A stretch of 64,000 nt of DNA from positions 1 through 64,000 of the forward strand of contig CALKUH010000070.1 in assembly GCA_937996795.1 (NCBI GenBank). Direction: 5' to 3'. The translations under genes were made by a program, and so were the position numbers. The notes beneath the pieces were generated by a model that did not search any database, had not been told where the DNA came from, and was given only the letters and a program-made list of their open reading frames with translations. Positions 8,365 to 19,261 of the stretch are shown here, one piece after another (within the stretch, counting starts at the first letter, position 1; each line of letters starts with the position of its first letter). The stretch is from an uncultured Verrucomicrobiota bacterium. Lineage in GTDB: Bacteria; Verrucomicrobiota; Kiritimatiellia; CAIVKH01.

Positions 8365-9081
8365 CTACCAGAACTGATACTGCCCCATCGCGATCACGTA
8401 GCCGCCGAGCAGCAGGTTCGTCAGGGCGTGGGCGAAGGCGACGGACCAGATGTCGCGGGTCTTGAGGTAGAGCCAGCCATACGCGAGGCCCGCGACGATG
8501 CCGGCGAGCCACTCCATGTGCTCAAGGCCGAAGATGACCGCGACGGCGAAGAAGGGCGTGGCGGCAAAACGCCCCGCGTCCACCCGCGTGAAGTCGCCGC
8601 CGAACATCCAGCGATACACGAAACCGCGCCAGAAAAATTCCTCGATCACACCGATCACCAGCCCGGAGCCGAGGATGCGCACCAGCGCCAGCGGCCAGCC
8701 GCACGTCTCCGGCGCGAACGGCAGGCGCTCCATCGGCTCCCGCAGTTCGCCGAGCGGGCGGATGCCCCATTTGACGTACAGGTCCTGGAGCACGCCGAGC
8801 CGGGCGGCCGCCGGATGTTCCAACCCGACCCACGCGATGAGCACGCCGACGCCGACCAGCGCGGACAGCGGGAAGTGACGCCACACCGGCCGGCCATACC
8901 AGCGCCACGGCCGGAAAAAACAAAACACGCCAAGGCACAGGGCGCTGCGGAGCGCGTACGCCCAGGCGGGCGAAAGCTGCGGCACGTCGAGGAAATGCAT
9001 CAGCGCGATCCACGCCGCAAAGGGCAGGATGTGCGCCCACGTCGGATTGTCCCGGAACGGCACCGGCTTTTCGGCATCCAT
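8365..9081 (-). CDS. CPBP-family intramembrane metalloprotease (CAAX protease-related)
   Basis: Polytopic membrane protein of 238 residues with the conserved CPBP (Abi) core: EEFFWRGFVYR (EExxxR) near residue 150, FGLEHMEWLAGI (second His motif) and a final HALTN. Hydrophobic segments run through most of the sequence. In exosortase-containing bacteria a related CAAX-protease-like family accompanies PEP-CTERM sorting, and the opening (HILPFAAWIALM) resembles it; no exosortase is in this window, so this is only a suggestion. The start at 9081 (MDAEKP) is preceded by a -10-like TATGCT nine bases upstream and no Shine-Dalgarno. Confidence 0.85.
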   Translation of the reverse strand: MDAEKPVPFRDNPTWAHILPFAAWIALMHFLDVPQLSPAWAYALRSALCLGVFCFFRPWRWYGRPVWRHFPLSALVGVGVLIAWVGLEHPAAARLGVLQDLYVKWGIRPLGELREPMERLPFAPETCGWPLALVRILGSGLVIGVIEEFFWRGFVYRWMFGGDFTRVDAGRFAATPFFAVAVIFGLEHMEWLAGIVAGLAYGWLYLKTRDIWSVAFAHALTNLLLGGYVIAMGQYQFW

Positions 9082-9090
9082 GGTGCGGGC

Positions 9091-9120
9091 AGCATAATGA
9101 GCGGACGCCGGGGGAGGCAA
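9091..9120 (-). promoter_or_regulatory. Predicted leftward promoter of the CPBP protease gene
   Basis: Read leftward: TTGCCT (9120-9115), an 18-bp spacer, then TATGCT (9096-9091), with the ATG at 9081 nine bases further on. This predicts a leaderless or nearly leaderless mRNA. Confidence 0.6.
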
Positions 9121-9150
9121 TGTCCAATCTGCACCACCCCCACGCGGCGT

Positions 9151-9179
9151 TTGGACATTTCGCGGCGCCGCGCTACACT
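9151..9179 (+). promoter_or_regulatory. Predicted promoter of the class IV aminotransferase gene
   Basis: TTGGAC (9151-9156), a 17-bp spacer, then TACACT (9174-9179). GTG at 9186 lies six bases after the -10 box. The -35 box is half of a perfect 9-bp inverted repeat, AATGTCCAA (9119-9127) with TTGGACATT (9151-9159), which might also be an operator. Confidence 0.6.
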
Positions 9180-9185
9180 GCGCGC

Positions 9186-10172
9186 GTGACTGTACTTCCC
9201 CAGTTGACGCCGCACGAAGCGGCCGCCGCGCTCGCGGCGCACCGCGAACCGTTCCACGCGGGCTATTACGCCTTCTATTCCACCGCGCTCGGCGGCATCG
9301 TGACCGCGCCGGGCCTGATGGTCGTGCCCGCGGACGACCACCTGGTGCATCGCGGCGACGGCGTGTTCGAGACCCTTAAATGCGTTGCGGGCGGCCTCTA
9401 CCTGTGGCGCGAACACGTCCAGCGCCTGCTCCACTCGGCGAAGGCGATCGGGCTCCGCGTGCCGTGGGACGAGGCTCGGCTGGCGGACATCACCGCGCAG
9501 GTGGTCCGCGCGGGCGCCCATCGCGACTGTCTCGTCCGCATCATCGTCTCGCGCGGCCCCGGCAGCCTTGGCATCAATCCCTACGACTGCCCCGCGCCGG
9601 GCCTGTACGTGATGGCCCACGAGTTGAAGCCGTCCTTCATGGAGGCGCATCCCGGGGGCGCGCGCGTGGTCACGAGCGCGATTCCGGTGAAGGCCGGGTT
9701 CTTCGCGACCATCAAATCCTGCAACTACCTGCCCAACGCCCTCATCAAAAAAGAGGCGGCGGACGCGGGCGCGGACTTTGCCCTCGCCTACGACGAGCAG
9801 GGAAATCTGGCCGAGGGGGCGACGGAAAACTTCGGAATCGTCGACGCGGACGGACGCCTGCGCGTGCCCGGCGCGGAGCGCATCCTGTCGGGCACGACGA
9901 TGAATCGCGCGCTGGAACTGGCCGGCGTCTTGGTTCGCGATGGACGCCTTTCCGCGATTGCGCGCGGGTCGATTTCCCGCGACGCGGTGCGCGCCGCGCG
10001 CGAAGTGCTGGTTTTTGGCACGACGCCCGATGTAACCTCCGTCGTGTCGCTCGACGGCGCCCCCGTGTCCGGCGGCGTGCCCGGCCCGGTCGGCCGTGCG
10101 CTGCTGGCCCTCGTTCAGCGGGATATCCGCGGGAACAGCGCCGTGCGGTTCGACGTATTCAAAGGAGAATGA
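9186..10172 (+). CDS. PLP-dependent class IV aminotransferase / aminodeoxychorismate lyase family
   Basis: Fold-type IV PLP enzyme (branched-chain aminotransferase, D-amino-acid transaminase and aminodeoxychorismate lyase family). From GTG 9186 it has 328 residues. Motifs are HRGDGVFETLK, the catalytic-Lys region IKSCNYLPNALIKKEA, and the PLP-phosphate segment NLAEGATENFGIV with ILSGTTMNRALEL further on. The NYLPN pattern is nearer to D-amino-acid transaminase or ADC lyase than to IlvE, but substrate cannot be assigned from sequence. An ATG at 9120 is in frame, but the stretch between carries a well-formed promoter, so the GTG is preferred. It overlaps a possible ATG of the next gene by one codon. 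Confidence 0.88.
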   Translation: MTVLPQLTPHEAAAALAAHREPFHAGYYAFYSTALGGIVTAPGLMVVPADDHLVHRGDGVFETLKCVAGGLYLWREHVQRLLHSAKAIGLRVPWDEARLADITAQVVRAGAHRDCLVRIIVSRGPGSLGINPYDCPAPGLYVMAHELKPSFMEAHPGGARVVTSAIPVKAGFFATIKSCNYLPNALIKKEAADAGADFALAYDEQGNLAEGATENFGIVDADGRLRVPGAERILSGTTMNRALELAGVLVRDGRLSAIARGSISRDAVRAAREVLVFGTTPDVTSVVSLDGAPVSGGVPGPVGRALLALVQRDIRGNSAVRFDVFKGE

Positions 10173-10174
10173 AC

Positions 10175-10693
10175 ATGAAGAAATGGTCCTGTCTTGCGCT
10201 GGCCGCCCTGATGCTGGCGCCGCTCCATGTCCATGCCGCCTCGCTCGCGCTCGGCACCCAGGAACTGCGGGTGCAGGGCCTGCTCGATCCGTCGAGCGTC
10301 AACGGCGACGAATTCAACCTCGGCCTGTCCTACGGCTACTTTTTCGCCGACAATGTGCAGGCCGGCGGACGCGGGACGTTTGTGGATAACGACCGCGTGA
10401 GTTCGCTGGGCATCGGCGGCTATGTCGAAGCCAACATCGACACCGGTTCGGAGGTCATGCCGTTCGGCGAGGCGTTCCTCGGCGTCTCCAATGTGGATGT
10501 GGAGGACGCGGGCGGCGACGACACCGCGGGCGTTGTTGAACTGCGCGCGGGCGCGAAGTATTTCCTCGCCGAGCAGGTCGCCATCGCGGGCGCCGGCGTA
10601 TTCGCGTTTGCGACCGAGGATATTTATCCGGACAACAAGAAGCTCCGGAACACCGACGTCTTCATCGAGTTCTCCCTGCGCTGCTACTTCTGA
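10175..10693 (+). CDS. Small outer-membrane beta-barrel protein
   Basis: Predicted 172-residue exported protein. A signal peptide (MKKWSCLALAALMLAPLHVHA, cleavage after about residue 21) is followed by alternating strands such as FNLGLSYGYFFADN, VSSLGIGGYVEANI and EFSLRCYF, ending in an aromatic residue as outer-membrane barrels do. The length fits an eight-stranded barrel of the OmpA/OmpX kind. AAAGGAG at 10161-10167 places the start at 10175; an ATG two codons upstream overlaps the previous stop. It is co-transcribed with the aminotransferase gene. Function is unknown. Confidence 0.72.
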   Translation: MKKWSCLALAALMLAPLHVHAASLALGTQELRVQGLLDPSSVNGDEFNLGLSYGYFFADNVQAGGRGTFVDNDRVSSLGIGGYVEANIDTGSEVMPFGEAFLGVSNVDVEDAGGDDTAGVVELRAGAKYFLAEQVAIAGAGVFAFATEDIYPDNKKLRNTDVFIEFSLRCYF

Positions 10694-10709
10694 GGCGCAC
10701 AGGGCTGAA

Positions 10710-11483
10710 TTATCCGCCGCCGCCCGCTTCCGCGCGCTCCTCGTGCAGGCGGGCGGCGCGCATGTACTCGCGGCGCATCGTCGCGATGTTGGAGATCGAA
10801 ATCCCCTTCGGGCAGGCGGCTTCGCACTCGGCGTGGTTCGAGCAGTTGCCGAAGCCTTCCTGGTCCATCTGGCCGACCATGCGCAGCGCCCGGCGCTCGC
10901 GCTCGGCCTGGCCCTGCGGCAGCAGCGAGAATTGCGTGATCTTCGCGCTGACGAACAGCGAAGCCGACGCGTTGGGGCAGGCCGCGACGCAGGCGCCGCA
11001 GCCGATGCACGCCGCGGAATCCATCGCCTTCTCCGCGATGTCCTTCGGCACCAGCACCGCGTTCGCGTCCGGCGCGGAGCCGGCATTGACGGAGACGTAG
11101 CCGCCCGCCGCCATGATGCGGTCGAACGCGCCGCGGTCGACGACGAGGTCCTTGATCACCGGGAACGATTTGGCGCGGAACGGCTCGATGGTCACCGTGC
11201 CGCCGTCCACGAAATGCCGCATGCGCAGCTCGCACGTCGTGCACTTCAGCCGCGACCCGTGCGCCATGCCGTCCACCACGAGGCCGCAGGTGCCGCAGAT
11301 GCCCTCGCGGCAATCGCTGTCGAACGCCACCGGCTCCTCGCCCTGTTTCGTGAGCTGCTCGTTCAACACGTCGAGCATTTCCAGCAGCGACATCTCCGGC
11401 AAAATGCCGTCCACCGCATACTGCTTGAAACCGCCCTTCGCGTTCGGGCCCGACTGCCGCCAGACTTTGACATTAAATTTCAT
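10710..11483 (-). CDS. sdhB: Succinate dehydrogenase / fumarate reductase iron-sulfur subunit
   Basis: Electron-transfer subunit of complex II, passing electrons between the flavin of SdhA and quinone. 257 residues. The [2Fe-2S] ligands are in CREGICGTCG (Cys58, 63, 66) with a further Cys in CTTCELRM; the [4Fe-4S] and [3Fe-4S] motifs are CIGCGACVAACP and the later C-x6-C-x3-CP (CSNHAECEAACPKGI). It is last in the leftward fumC-sdhC-sdhA-sdhB run, 23 bp after sdhA. The sequence style is that of non-classical (type B) enzymes with a single cytochrome b subunit. Confidence 0.96.
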   Translation of the reverse strand: MKFNVKVWRQSGPNAKGGFKQYAVDGILPEMSLLEMLDVLNEQLTKQGEEPVAFDSDCREGICGTCGLVVDGMAHGSRLKCTTCELRMRHFVDGGTVTIEPFRAKSFPVIKDLVVDRGAFDRIMAAGGYVSVNAGSAPDANAVLVPKDIAEKAMDSAACIGCGACVAACPNASASLFVSAKITQFSLLPQGQAERERRALRMVGQMDQEGFGNCSNHAECEAACPKGISISNIATMRREYMRAARLHEERAEAGGGG

Positions 11484-11506
11484 GACCGGTTCTTCCGTTT
11501 TGCGTC

Positions 11507-13447
<1,941 letters not shown>

Positions 13448-13485
13448 CGTCTGCTCCCGCCGCACAGACCCTGCGCGGCTCAAAT

Positions 13486-13537
13486 TTCCAACGGCTGTAA
13501 AAACTTTTTTCGCGCCTTCCAACGTCTGTAAAAACTT
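13486..13537. repeat. Two tandem copies of a 21-bp repeat between sdhC and sdhA
   Basis: Two 21-base copies of the TTCCAACG(G/T)CTGTAAAAACTT pattern lie at 13486-13506 and 13517-13537, differing at one base and offset by 31 bp. The second copy overlaps the sdhC stop codon. A closely related two-copy block, with the same TTCGCG-type spacer, lies between argB and argD (54694-54746). Confidence 0.85.
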
Positions 13538-14261
13538 AATGCCCCGCGACCGCGACGCGCAGCGTTTCCGGGTTCGGGCCGAAATACAGCATGTACACCG
13601 GCAGCGCGATGAACCCGACGGCCATCAGCGCGGCGAAGACGAAGGCGACGGTGTAGAGCGCGGGCGTCCACTTCGGACGCAGGACGCCGAGCGACTGGAA
13701 CGCGCTCCAGAAACCGTGGCGCAGGTGGAAGCCGAGCAGCAGCATCACCGCGACGTAGGACCACGCCTTCACCGGGTCCTTGAACGCGGTGACGACGGCG
13801 AGGTAGACGTCCTTCACCAGCGTGCCGTGCACCTCGACCATTGCGTGCGGCGTGCCCTTGTTCAGCGTGAACATCCAGACGTGGAACGGGATGAAGAGCA
13901 GGATCACGAGGCCGGTGACCAGCATCGAGCGGGACGACAGCGTCTGCTTGCTCGGGCCGCCCTTGCTGGCCTTGAGCGCGTAGCCGTCGGGGCGGGCGCG
14001 TTTTTCATCGAGGCGCACGCCGATCGCGAGCAGCACGTGGGCGAGGAAGAAAATGAGCAGGCCCGCGCGCGCGACCCAGAGCAGCGGGCCGAGGCTCGCG
14101 AGCTTGTGCGCGTAGGCGTTGAATGCCGCGCCGCCGTCGGGCAGGAGCAGCGTCAGGTTGCCGGCGAGGTGGACGACGATGAAGCCCACCAGCGCGAGCC
14201 CCGAAATCGCGGCGATGACCTTGCGGCCGATGGTGGAACTCAGAAAACAGGGTTTGCTCAT
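13536..14261 (-). CDS. sdhC: Succinate:quinone oxidoreductase cytochrome b558 subunit
   Basis: Membrane anchor of complex II, 241 residues. Five hydrophobic helices are visible (around residues 15-37, 61-84, 112-133, 162-185 and 205-230). Candidate haem b ligands are the His residues in FIVVHLAGNL, FFLAHVLLAI, FIPFHVWMF and GFHLRHGFW, consistent with a di-haem type B subunit with no separate SdhD. AAGAGGAT precedes the ATG at 14261. It follows fumC by 74 bp and precedes sdhA by 88 bp, that gap holding a tandem repeat. Confidence 0.93.
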   Translation of the reverse strand: MSKPCFLSSTIGRKVIAAISGLALVGFIVVHLAGNLTLLLPDGGAAFNAYAHKLASLGPLLWVARAGLLIFFLAHVLLAIGVRLDEKRARPDGYALKASKGGPSKQTLSSRSMLVTGLVILLFIPFHVWMFTLNKGTPHAMVEVHGTLVKDVYLAVVTAFKDPVKAWSYVAVMLLLGFHLRHGFWSAFQSLGVLRPKWTPALYTVAFVFAALMAVGFIALPVYMLYFGPNPETLRVAVAGH

Positions 14262-14335
14262 GGTTAATCCTCTTCCGGCCGACCCGTCGGATCAACCAGA
14301 CGGGCCAGCCTATCCGATTCAACTTCGCAACAATA

Positions 14336-15721
<1,386 letters not shown>

Positions 15722-15843
15722 GCGAATCCTCCCGGAAAATTCCTGCGCCGCATCATACGGACGAAGCGACGTGCGACAAATGAAACCACAACCCGCCCCC
15801 CTGAAACAAGCATCAGGGAAGACCCGAAGCGGAGTTTCGGGTG

Positions 15844-16152
15844 TCAGGAGCGTTCGATGAGGCGGAGGAGGTCGGCCACGGTGCGGTGGGCCTCGACGGG
15901 ATGACGCAGGGGGCGGCGGGCGTCGATCCGGTAGTGGTTGCGGCGGCCCACCTTTTCCCGCGCGAGGACGCGCGAGGCGGTCAGGTCGGCGACGATCTTC
16001 TGCACGGCGCGCTCCGTGATCCCCACGCGGTCCGCGACCTCGCGCAACACCGCGTCCGGATCCTGCGCCAGGCACAGCAGCACGTGCGAGTGATTCGTCA
16101 GGAAGGTCCAGTCGGCGGGCGCCGGCTTCTTGTCTCGGGAGGGGCTTGACAT
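15844..16152 (-). CDS. Winged-helix transcriptional regulator (MarR/ArsR-like)
   Basis: 102-residue DNA-binding protein with one winged helix: VLLCLAQDPDAVLREVADRV, GITERAVQKIVADLTASRVL (helix-turn-helix) and REKVGRRNHYRID (wing). This form is common as local single-domain regulators. It is divergent from the bicarbonate permease with 113 bp between, so it probably controls that gene and itself; this is an inference from arrangement. The start at 16152 has no clear Shine-Dalgarno. Its stop abuts an ACCCGAA/TTCGGGT hairpin at 15822-15842 that lacks a T-run. Confidence 0.82.
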   Translation of the reverse strand: MSSPSRDKKPAPADWTFLTNHSHVLLCLAQDPDAVLREVADRVGITERAVQKIVADLTASRVLAREKVGRRNHYRIDARRPLRHPVEAHRTVADLLRLIERS

Positions 16153-16161
16153 GGCTAATAT

Positions 16162-16224
16162 ACGAACTATTATTCGTGCATTGTTATTCGTGATATGCGT
16201 ATCGCGAATTGACGAAAGCATATC
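16162..16224. promoter_or_regulatory. Operator-like inverted repeats in the regulator/permease divergent region
   Basis: This AT-rich stretch stands out from the GC-rich surroundings. It holds ACGAA (16162-16166) paired with TTCGT (16173-16177), the direct pair TATTCGTG (16171, 16185), and GATATGC (16192-16198) paired with GCATATC (16218-16224). Any of these could be the binding site of the adjacent winged-helix protein. Confidence 0.5.
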
Positions 16225-16265
16225 GCGGGGCGGCGTGATCCGTCAATCCGCGGGGAGGGGGCGTG

Positions 16266-17249
16266 ATGTCGGATGCGTATGGGTTGTTGATCCAGAACCT
16301 GTTGTCGCCGCTGGTGCTGGCCTTCGCGGTCGGCATGCTGGCGACGCTGATCCGCAGCGAGCTGGAGTTCCCGGCGCCGGTGCTGAACGCCATTTCGATC
16401 TACCTGGTGCTGTCGATCGCGCTGCAGGGCGGCGTGGAGCTTGCGGCGCAGCCGTGGGCGGCGCTGTGGAAGCCGATGATGGGGGCGGCGCTGGTGGCCG
16501 TCGCGATCCCCGTCTGGAGCTTCTGGGCGGCGCGCAAGGTGCTCGGCTTGTCGACGCCGAACGCCGCGGGCCTTGCGGCGCTGTACGGCTCGGTGTCGTC
16601 GGTGACGTTCCTGGCCGCGCTGAATTTTGCGGCGCAGCAGGGAACCCCCGCGGAACCGTTTATGCCGGTGTTTGTCACCCTCATGGAGTGGGGCATCCTC
16701 GTGGCGCTGTTCTGCGCGCGTTTTGCCCTCAAGCGGGAGCGGACCGGGGCGGAGGTGCCGATGCGGGAAATCCTGATCGACACCCTGCGGGGGCGCAGCG
16801 TGATCCTGCTGCTGGGCGGACTCGCGATTGGCGCGATCATTGGCGAGAAGGGCTTTGCGCCGATCAAGCCGGTGTTCAAGGACGGCTTCCAGGGCATCCT
16901 CATCCTGTTCCTGCTGGAGATGGGCATGGTGGCCGCGCGGCAGATCCGCGAGTTCCTGCGCATCGGCCCCAAGTTGCTCGCGTGGGGCATTGCCGCGCCG
17001 GTGCTGCACGGTTTTCTGGGGGTGCTGCTCGGGGACGCGCTGGGGCTCTCGGTCGGCGGGGCGTTTGTCTTTGGCGCGATCGCCGCGAGCGCCTCGTACA
17101 TCGACGCGCCGGCGGCGGTGCGGGCGGCCCTGCCCGAGGCGAATCCCGGCATCTACCTGACCAGTTCGCTGGGCATCACGTTCCCGTTCAACCTGCTGGT
17201 CGGGCTTCCGCTCTACTACGGATTTGCGGTCTGGCTCGCGGGCGGTTGA
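16266..17249 (+). CDS. sbtA: SbtA-type sodium-dependent bicarbonate permease
   Basis: Polytopic inner-membrane transporter, 327 residues, about ten hydrophobic helices arranged as two halves. The family hallmarks are ILILFLLEMGMVAARQ, ASASYIDAPAAVRAALPEA and NPGIYLTSSLGITFPFNL, the Na+/HCO3- binding region in cyanobacterial SbtA. Homologues are common in bacteria without carboxysomes, where bicarbonate may feed carboxylases. A purine-rich GGGGAGGGGG lies just before the ATG at 16266. The 3' end overlaps the convergent rsm22-like gene by 34 bp. No sbtB (PII-like partner) is adjacent; the winged-helix gene takes that position. Confidence 0.87.
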   Translation: MSDAYGLLIQNLLSPLVLAFAVGMLATLIRSELEFPAPVLNAISIYLVLSIALQGGVELAAQPWAALWKPMMGAALVAVAIPVWSFWAARKVLGLSTPNAAGLAALYGSVSSVTFLAALNFAAQQGTPAEPFMPVFVTLMEWGILVALFCARFALKRERTGAEVPMREILIDTLRGRSVILLLGGLAIGAIIGEKGFAPIKPVFKDGFQGILILFLLEMGMVAARQIREFLRIGPKLLAWGIAAPVLHGFLGVLLGDALGLSVGGAFVFGAIAASASYIDAPAAVRAALPEANPGIYLTSSLGITFPFNLLVGLPLYYGFAVWLAGG

Positions 17250-18382
17250 GGCGGCGGTTCGGCGCAAACGCCCTCCGCGCGGAGCGCGGCGTTGCCGAGC
17301 GGCTTGAGGCCGGACCATTCAACGCGGGCGCCGCGCTCGATGGCGCCGACGTCGAGTCGCTGTTCGGGCGTCAGGTGGCGCGTGAGCAGTTCGTAGTCGT
17401 GCAGCGCGCCGTCGGCGGCGCAGCCGCGCGTGACGAACTTACCGCGCTCGGCGCTCATCGGCGCGACGAGCCGCGCGCGGGTGGCGTCTGTTGGAGGCGC
17501 CACGCCCCCGTCGCGCCTGGCATTCGATAGTGCGAGGAAGCTGAATTTCAGGTTCGGCAGATCGCGGAACAGGGTGCGGTTGATTTTTTCGGCGAAGGGC
17601 GGCGGCGTCCACCGTCGCACCTCGTGGCACCAGAACCGGCCTTCCGCGCGCATGGGGCATGGCGCATGGTGCAGACAGGGGCCGACGATGTGCGCCCACT
17701 GTTCGGCGGCGACGCGGTCGCGCAGGGCGTGCAGGCGTTCGGCGGTGATTTTCAGGGCGGGCTCCACCAGGACCAGCAGGCCGCCGGGTTTCAGGCGCGC
17801 GAGCTGGGCGCGCAGCCAGGATTCGGGCGAAAAATCAGACTGTTGTTCCACGATTTCGTTCAGTGTGAACGACGCCAGGATGAGATCCCACGGACCGCCC
17901 GCGGCGGACGTTTCGGACAAATCGCCGGTCAGTGTCTCCACCGCGGCCAGCGGCCACAGGGAGCGTTCGGATTCGACGGCGGACTTCAGGGCGTCGAGCG
18001 CGCCGGCGGAGTGATCCACCGCGCACAGGCGGGCGGGGCGTTCGCGCAACAGGTTCAGCGCGGCCAGTCCGGCTGCGCCGGTGCCGGCGCCGAGGTCGAG
18101 GATGGCGAGGGGCGCGTCGCCCGGCGCGGGGCGCCAGCATTCCTGCAGGACGAGCTGGGTGCGCGCGAAGGTTTGCGGAAAAAAGAAAAGCCCGTAGGCG
18201 ATCCGCGCGGCGGGGTCGTCACCGTACACCCCCGTCGCGGCGGCCCGCTCGGTGGTGAAGCGGTCGCTCAGCGCCTGCACAAGGGGGCGCACCCGTTCGA
18301 GCAGGGCGTCCTCCGGCATAAAGCCCCACAGCTTGCGTGCCTCTTCGCGCCAGAAGTGTTCGAGTTGTCCAGGATAGTTCAT
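17216..18382 (-). CDS. Rsm22-family SAM-dependent methyltransferase
   Basis: 388-residue protein with a class I methyltransferase core: ILDLGAGTGAAGLAALNLL (SAM-binding motif I, about residue 93), LCAVDHS, and LILASFTLNEI with LVLVEPAL further on. After the core comes GPCLHHAPCPM with WCHEVRRW, the Cys-rich signature of the Rsm22/METTL17 family, which is linked to small-subunit ribosome assembly and in mitochondria binds an iron-sulfur cluster. The assignment rests on these motifs; whether it still methylates rRNA is unknown. It overlaps sbtA tail to tail. No convincing ribosome-binding site precedes 18382. Confidence 0.82.
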   Translation of the reverse strand: MNYPGQLEHFWREEARKLWGFMPEDALLERVRPLVQALSDRFTTERAAATGVYGDDPAARIAYGLFFFPQTFARTQLVLQECWRPAPGDAPLAILDLGAGTGAAGLAALNLLRERPARLCAVDHSAGALDALKSAVESERSLWPLAAVETLTGDLSETSAAGGPWDLILASFTLNEIVEQQSDFSPESWLRAQLARLKPGGLLVLVEPALKITAERLHALRDRVAAEQWAHIVGPCLHHAPCPMRAEGRFWCHEVRRWTPPPFAEKINRTLFRDLPNLKFSFLALSNARRDGGVAPPTDATRARLVAPMSAERGKFVTRGCAADGALHDYELLTRHLTPEQRLDVGAIERGARVEWSGLKPLGNAALRAEGVCAEPPPQPPASQTANP

Positions 18383-18389
18383 TTTTTAA

Positions 18390-18446
18390 CCACGGAGGGC
18401 ACGGAGGCACGGAGTGCGGAGGGGATAAATCTCCGTGTCTTCGTGG
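18390..18446. repeat. Inverted repeat of the ACCACGGAGG-type dispersed element
   Basis: CCACGGAGGGCACGGAG (18390-18406) pairs with CTCCGTGTCTTCGTGG (18431-18446), broken by small mismatches. A related CCACGGAGACGCGGAGG lies at 52458-52474 before argJ. It is between the pseudouridine synthase stop and the methyltransferase start. The T-run (18382-18387) is on the wrong side for leftward termination, so I do not call a terminator. Confidence 0.65.
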
Positions 18447-18450
18447 CTCA

Positions 18451-19182
18451 TCATGTCGACCACTTGGTGAGTTGTTTGATCGCGAGGTGGAAGTCGGCGG
18501 GCAGCGGGGCTTCGATCGTGACGCGCGCGCCGGTGGCGGGGTGCGTGACGGTCAGACGGTGCGCGTGGAGGGCGAGGCGGGCGAGCAGGGGGCGCTCTTC
18601 GCCGGGGCCCGCTTTGTAGCGGCGCTTGATGTCGGAGAGCATGAGGGGTTTGCGGTCGCCGTACCATGGGTCGGCCACGATGGGGCAGCCGAGGTGTTTC
18701 AGGTGGACGCGCAACTGGTGGGTGCGTCCGGTCTGGGGGCGCAGGCGCAGCAGGGTCCAGCCGCGGAACGCCTGTTCGGTTTCGTAGCGCGTGAGGGCGG
18801 GTTTTCCGCGCCGGTCGATTTTCGATTTGCCGGGCCGCTGCGGGTCGTCGCCGATCGGCTGGTCGATTTCGCCCGATGCGGCGGGCGGCGCGCCGTGGAC
18901 CAGCGCGAGGTATTCCTTTTCCACCTCGCCGCGTTCGAACTGCAGGCACAGGGCATCGAGCGCGGGTTTCTGCTTCGCGCACAGGACTACGCCGCTCGTG
19001 TCGCGGTCCAGCCGGTGCGCGTTGAAGATGCCGGGCGAGAGGCGCGCATGCACGAGCTGCATGAGGTTGACGGTCTCCTTCGACCACCGGTCGGGCGCGA
19101 TGAGCAGGCCTGACGGCTTGTCGAACGCGATGAGGAGTTCGTCCTCCAGCAAAATGGGCGGCAGTGCAGACATACGGGCCAT
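18451..19182 (-). CDS. RluA-family pseudouridine synthase without S4 domain
   Basis: Isomerises uridine to pseudouridine in rRNA or tRNA. The active-site motif HRLDRDTSGVVL (catalytic Asp) is near residue 57, with KEYLALVHG, TRYETEQAF and the C-terminal PQTGRTHQLRVHLKHLG-PIVAD signature. About 243 residues; there is no N-terminal S4 RNA-binding domain, so it resembles RluA/TruC-type stand-alone enzymes rather than RluD. The start could be 19182 or 19173, both ATG, and neither has a clear Shine-Dalgarno. The specific target nucleotide cannot be inferred. Confidence 0.88.
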   Translation of the reverse strand: MARMSALPPILLEDELLIAFDKPSGLLIAPDRWSKETVNLMQLVHARLSPGIFNAHRLDRDTSGVVLCAKQKPALDALCLQFERGEVEKEYLALVHGAPPAASGEIDQPIGDDPQRPGKSKIDRRGKPALTRYETEQAFRGWTLLRLRPQTGRTHQLRVHLKHLGCPIVADPWYGDRKPLMLSDIKRRYKAGPGEERPLLARLALHAHRLTVTHPATGARVTIEAPLPADFHLAIKQLTKWST

Positions 19183-19243
19183 GGAAACACGAACGGGAGC
19201 GAAAGACACGCACAGGATTCGTGGTTGAGCGACATGATATTCC

Positions 19244-19259
19244 GTGATACGTATTTCAC
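19244..19259. promoter_or_regulatory. Palindromic operator candidate before the toxin-antitoxin genes
   Basis: GTGATACGTATTTCAC (19244-19259) has GTGA/TCAC arms around a TACGTA core and ends two bases before the antitoxin ATG. TACGTATT recurs within the first codons (near 19270). Phd/YefM-type antitoxins bind such palindromes to repress their own operon. Confidence 0.55.
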
Positions 19260-19261
19260 TT

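Noticed and set aside
9119..9159. AATGTCCAA/TTGGACATT inverted repeat as a terminator between the CPBP and aminotransferase genes
   Set aside because: The genes are divergent and no T-run follows; one arm is the -35 box of a well-spaced promoter, so a regulatory reading is better.
18382..18446. Hairpin plus T-run as a terminator for the pseudouridine synthase gene
   Set aside because: The T-run is at the wrong end for a leftward transcript; the leftward RNA would read A, not U, after the stem.
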